Part shown: piece after piece, positions 63,830 through 64,000 of the stretch
Numbering within the stretch: the stretch's first letter is position 1
Layout of the letters: the number at the start of each line of letters is the position of its first letter
Assembly: GCA_934747775.1 (NCBI GenBank)
Contig: CAKVHA010000004.1
Span: 1 to 64,000 of the forward strand
DNA length: 64,000 nucleotides
Source: an uncultured Clostridia bacterium
Lineage (GTDB): Bacteria > Bacillota > Clostridia > Christensenellales > UBA1242
Direction of reading: 5' to 3'
The notes under the pieces: model-generated
Database searches by the model: none
Seen by the model: only the letters and a program-made list of their open reading frames with translations
Told to the model about the DNA's origin: nothing
Made by a program: the position numbers and the translations under genes

Positions 63830-64000
63830 TTTGTGTTTGTACTGTTTTTATTGCTTCAATAATATTGGTTTGCTAATTTGATATCGCAACATATACAAAT
63901 AGATGTTTCGATATATGTAATTTGGTGCTTTTATATAGTGGCAATAATTTAAAATTTGGTTTGCATAAATTGTAAAAATTTACCAAAACTAAACTAAACA
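63830..64000. other. Gene-free edge of the window
   Basis: AT-rich, no open frame of useful length, no clear terminator hairpin. Whether the acpS operon continues beyond the window cannot be told. Confidence 0.5.

Overview
The window reads as a chromosomal segment of a low-GC, single-membrane bacterium, probably an uncultured gut-type Clostridia/Firmicutes lineage (inference). The evidence is AT-rich coding DNA with the standard code (TGA is used as a stop), strong AGGAGG-type ribosome sites, TTGACA/TATAAT promoters, T-tailed hairpin terminators, AddAB rather than RecBCD, and a lipoteichoic-acid-synthase-type enzyme. No tRNA, rRNA, insertion sequence, phage gene or CRISPR array was seen.

Layout. 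Bases 1-12068 are the 3' part of one giant gene for a GLUG-repeat surface protein (more than 4000 residues, 5' end outside the window). Bases 12207-25722 carry transcription and translation genes: rpoB-rpoC with its own promoter and structured leader, two small orphan units, then the str operon rpsL-rpsG-fusA-tuf. Bases 25857-36618 alternate orphan genes with a two-gene ABC exporter, the rpmG-secE-nusG-rplK-rplA cluster, an unusual double-domain ThyX and a BspA-type leucine-rich protein. Bases 36737-38894 hold the L10-leader-controlled rplJ-rplL, a DUF1540-like protein and rplI. Bases 39087-43670 form a glycolipid/lipoteichoic acid cluster (GT4, LPG-synthase-TM-type membrane protein, LtaS-like enzyme). 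Bases 43903-46660 hold two YugP-type membrane proteases and two unknowns. Bases 46730-53237 are addB-addA. From 53388 to the end come mostly single-gene units: a three-helix membrane protein with a very long coiled coil, a PRC-barrel protein, an SPFH/zinc-ribbon protein, a degenerate GT2, gapA, a pilin-like membrane protein, a TM2 protein, eno, and the overlapping yigZ-recX-acpS operon.

How it works together. Much of the window is growth machinery (RNA polymerase, ribosomal proteins, elongation factors, Sec/NusG, glycolysis). Its control appears to be largely at RNA level. There are structured leaders ahead of rpoB, rpsL, rplK, rplA and rplJ. Two of them imitate the ribosomal L1 site of 23S rRNA, and one is a recognisable L10 leader with an attenuator. 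Nearly every unit has its own promoter and terminator, so transcription units can be read directly from the DNA.

Most notable points: RpoB, S12 and L11 each carry, as the native residue, a substitution known from antibiotic-resistant mutants of other bacteria; two separate L1-mimic sites lie in one operon; ThyX is a tandem fusion whose halves appear to have lost complementary motifs; a MotA/ExbB-like membrane topology is joined to a coiled coil of about 390 residues; two genes appear to be transcribed as leaderless mRNAs; and the GLUG protein is giant and modular with an embedded asparagine-rich beta-helix. All family assignments come from reading motifs by eye, without database searches.
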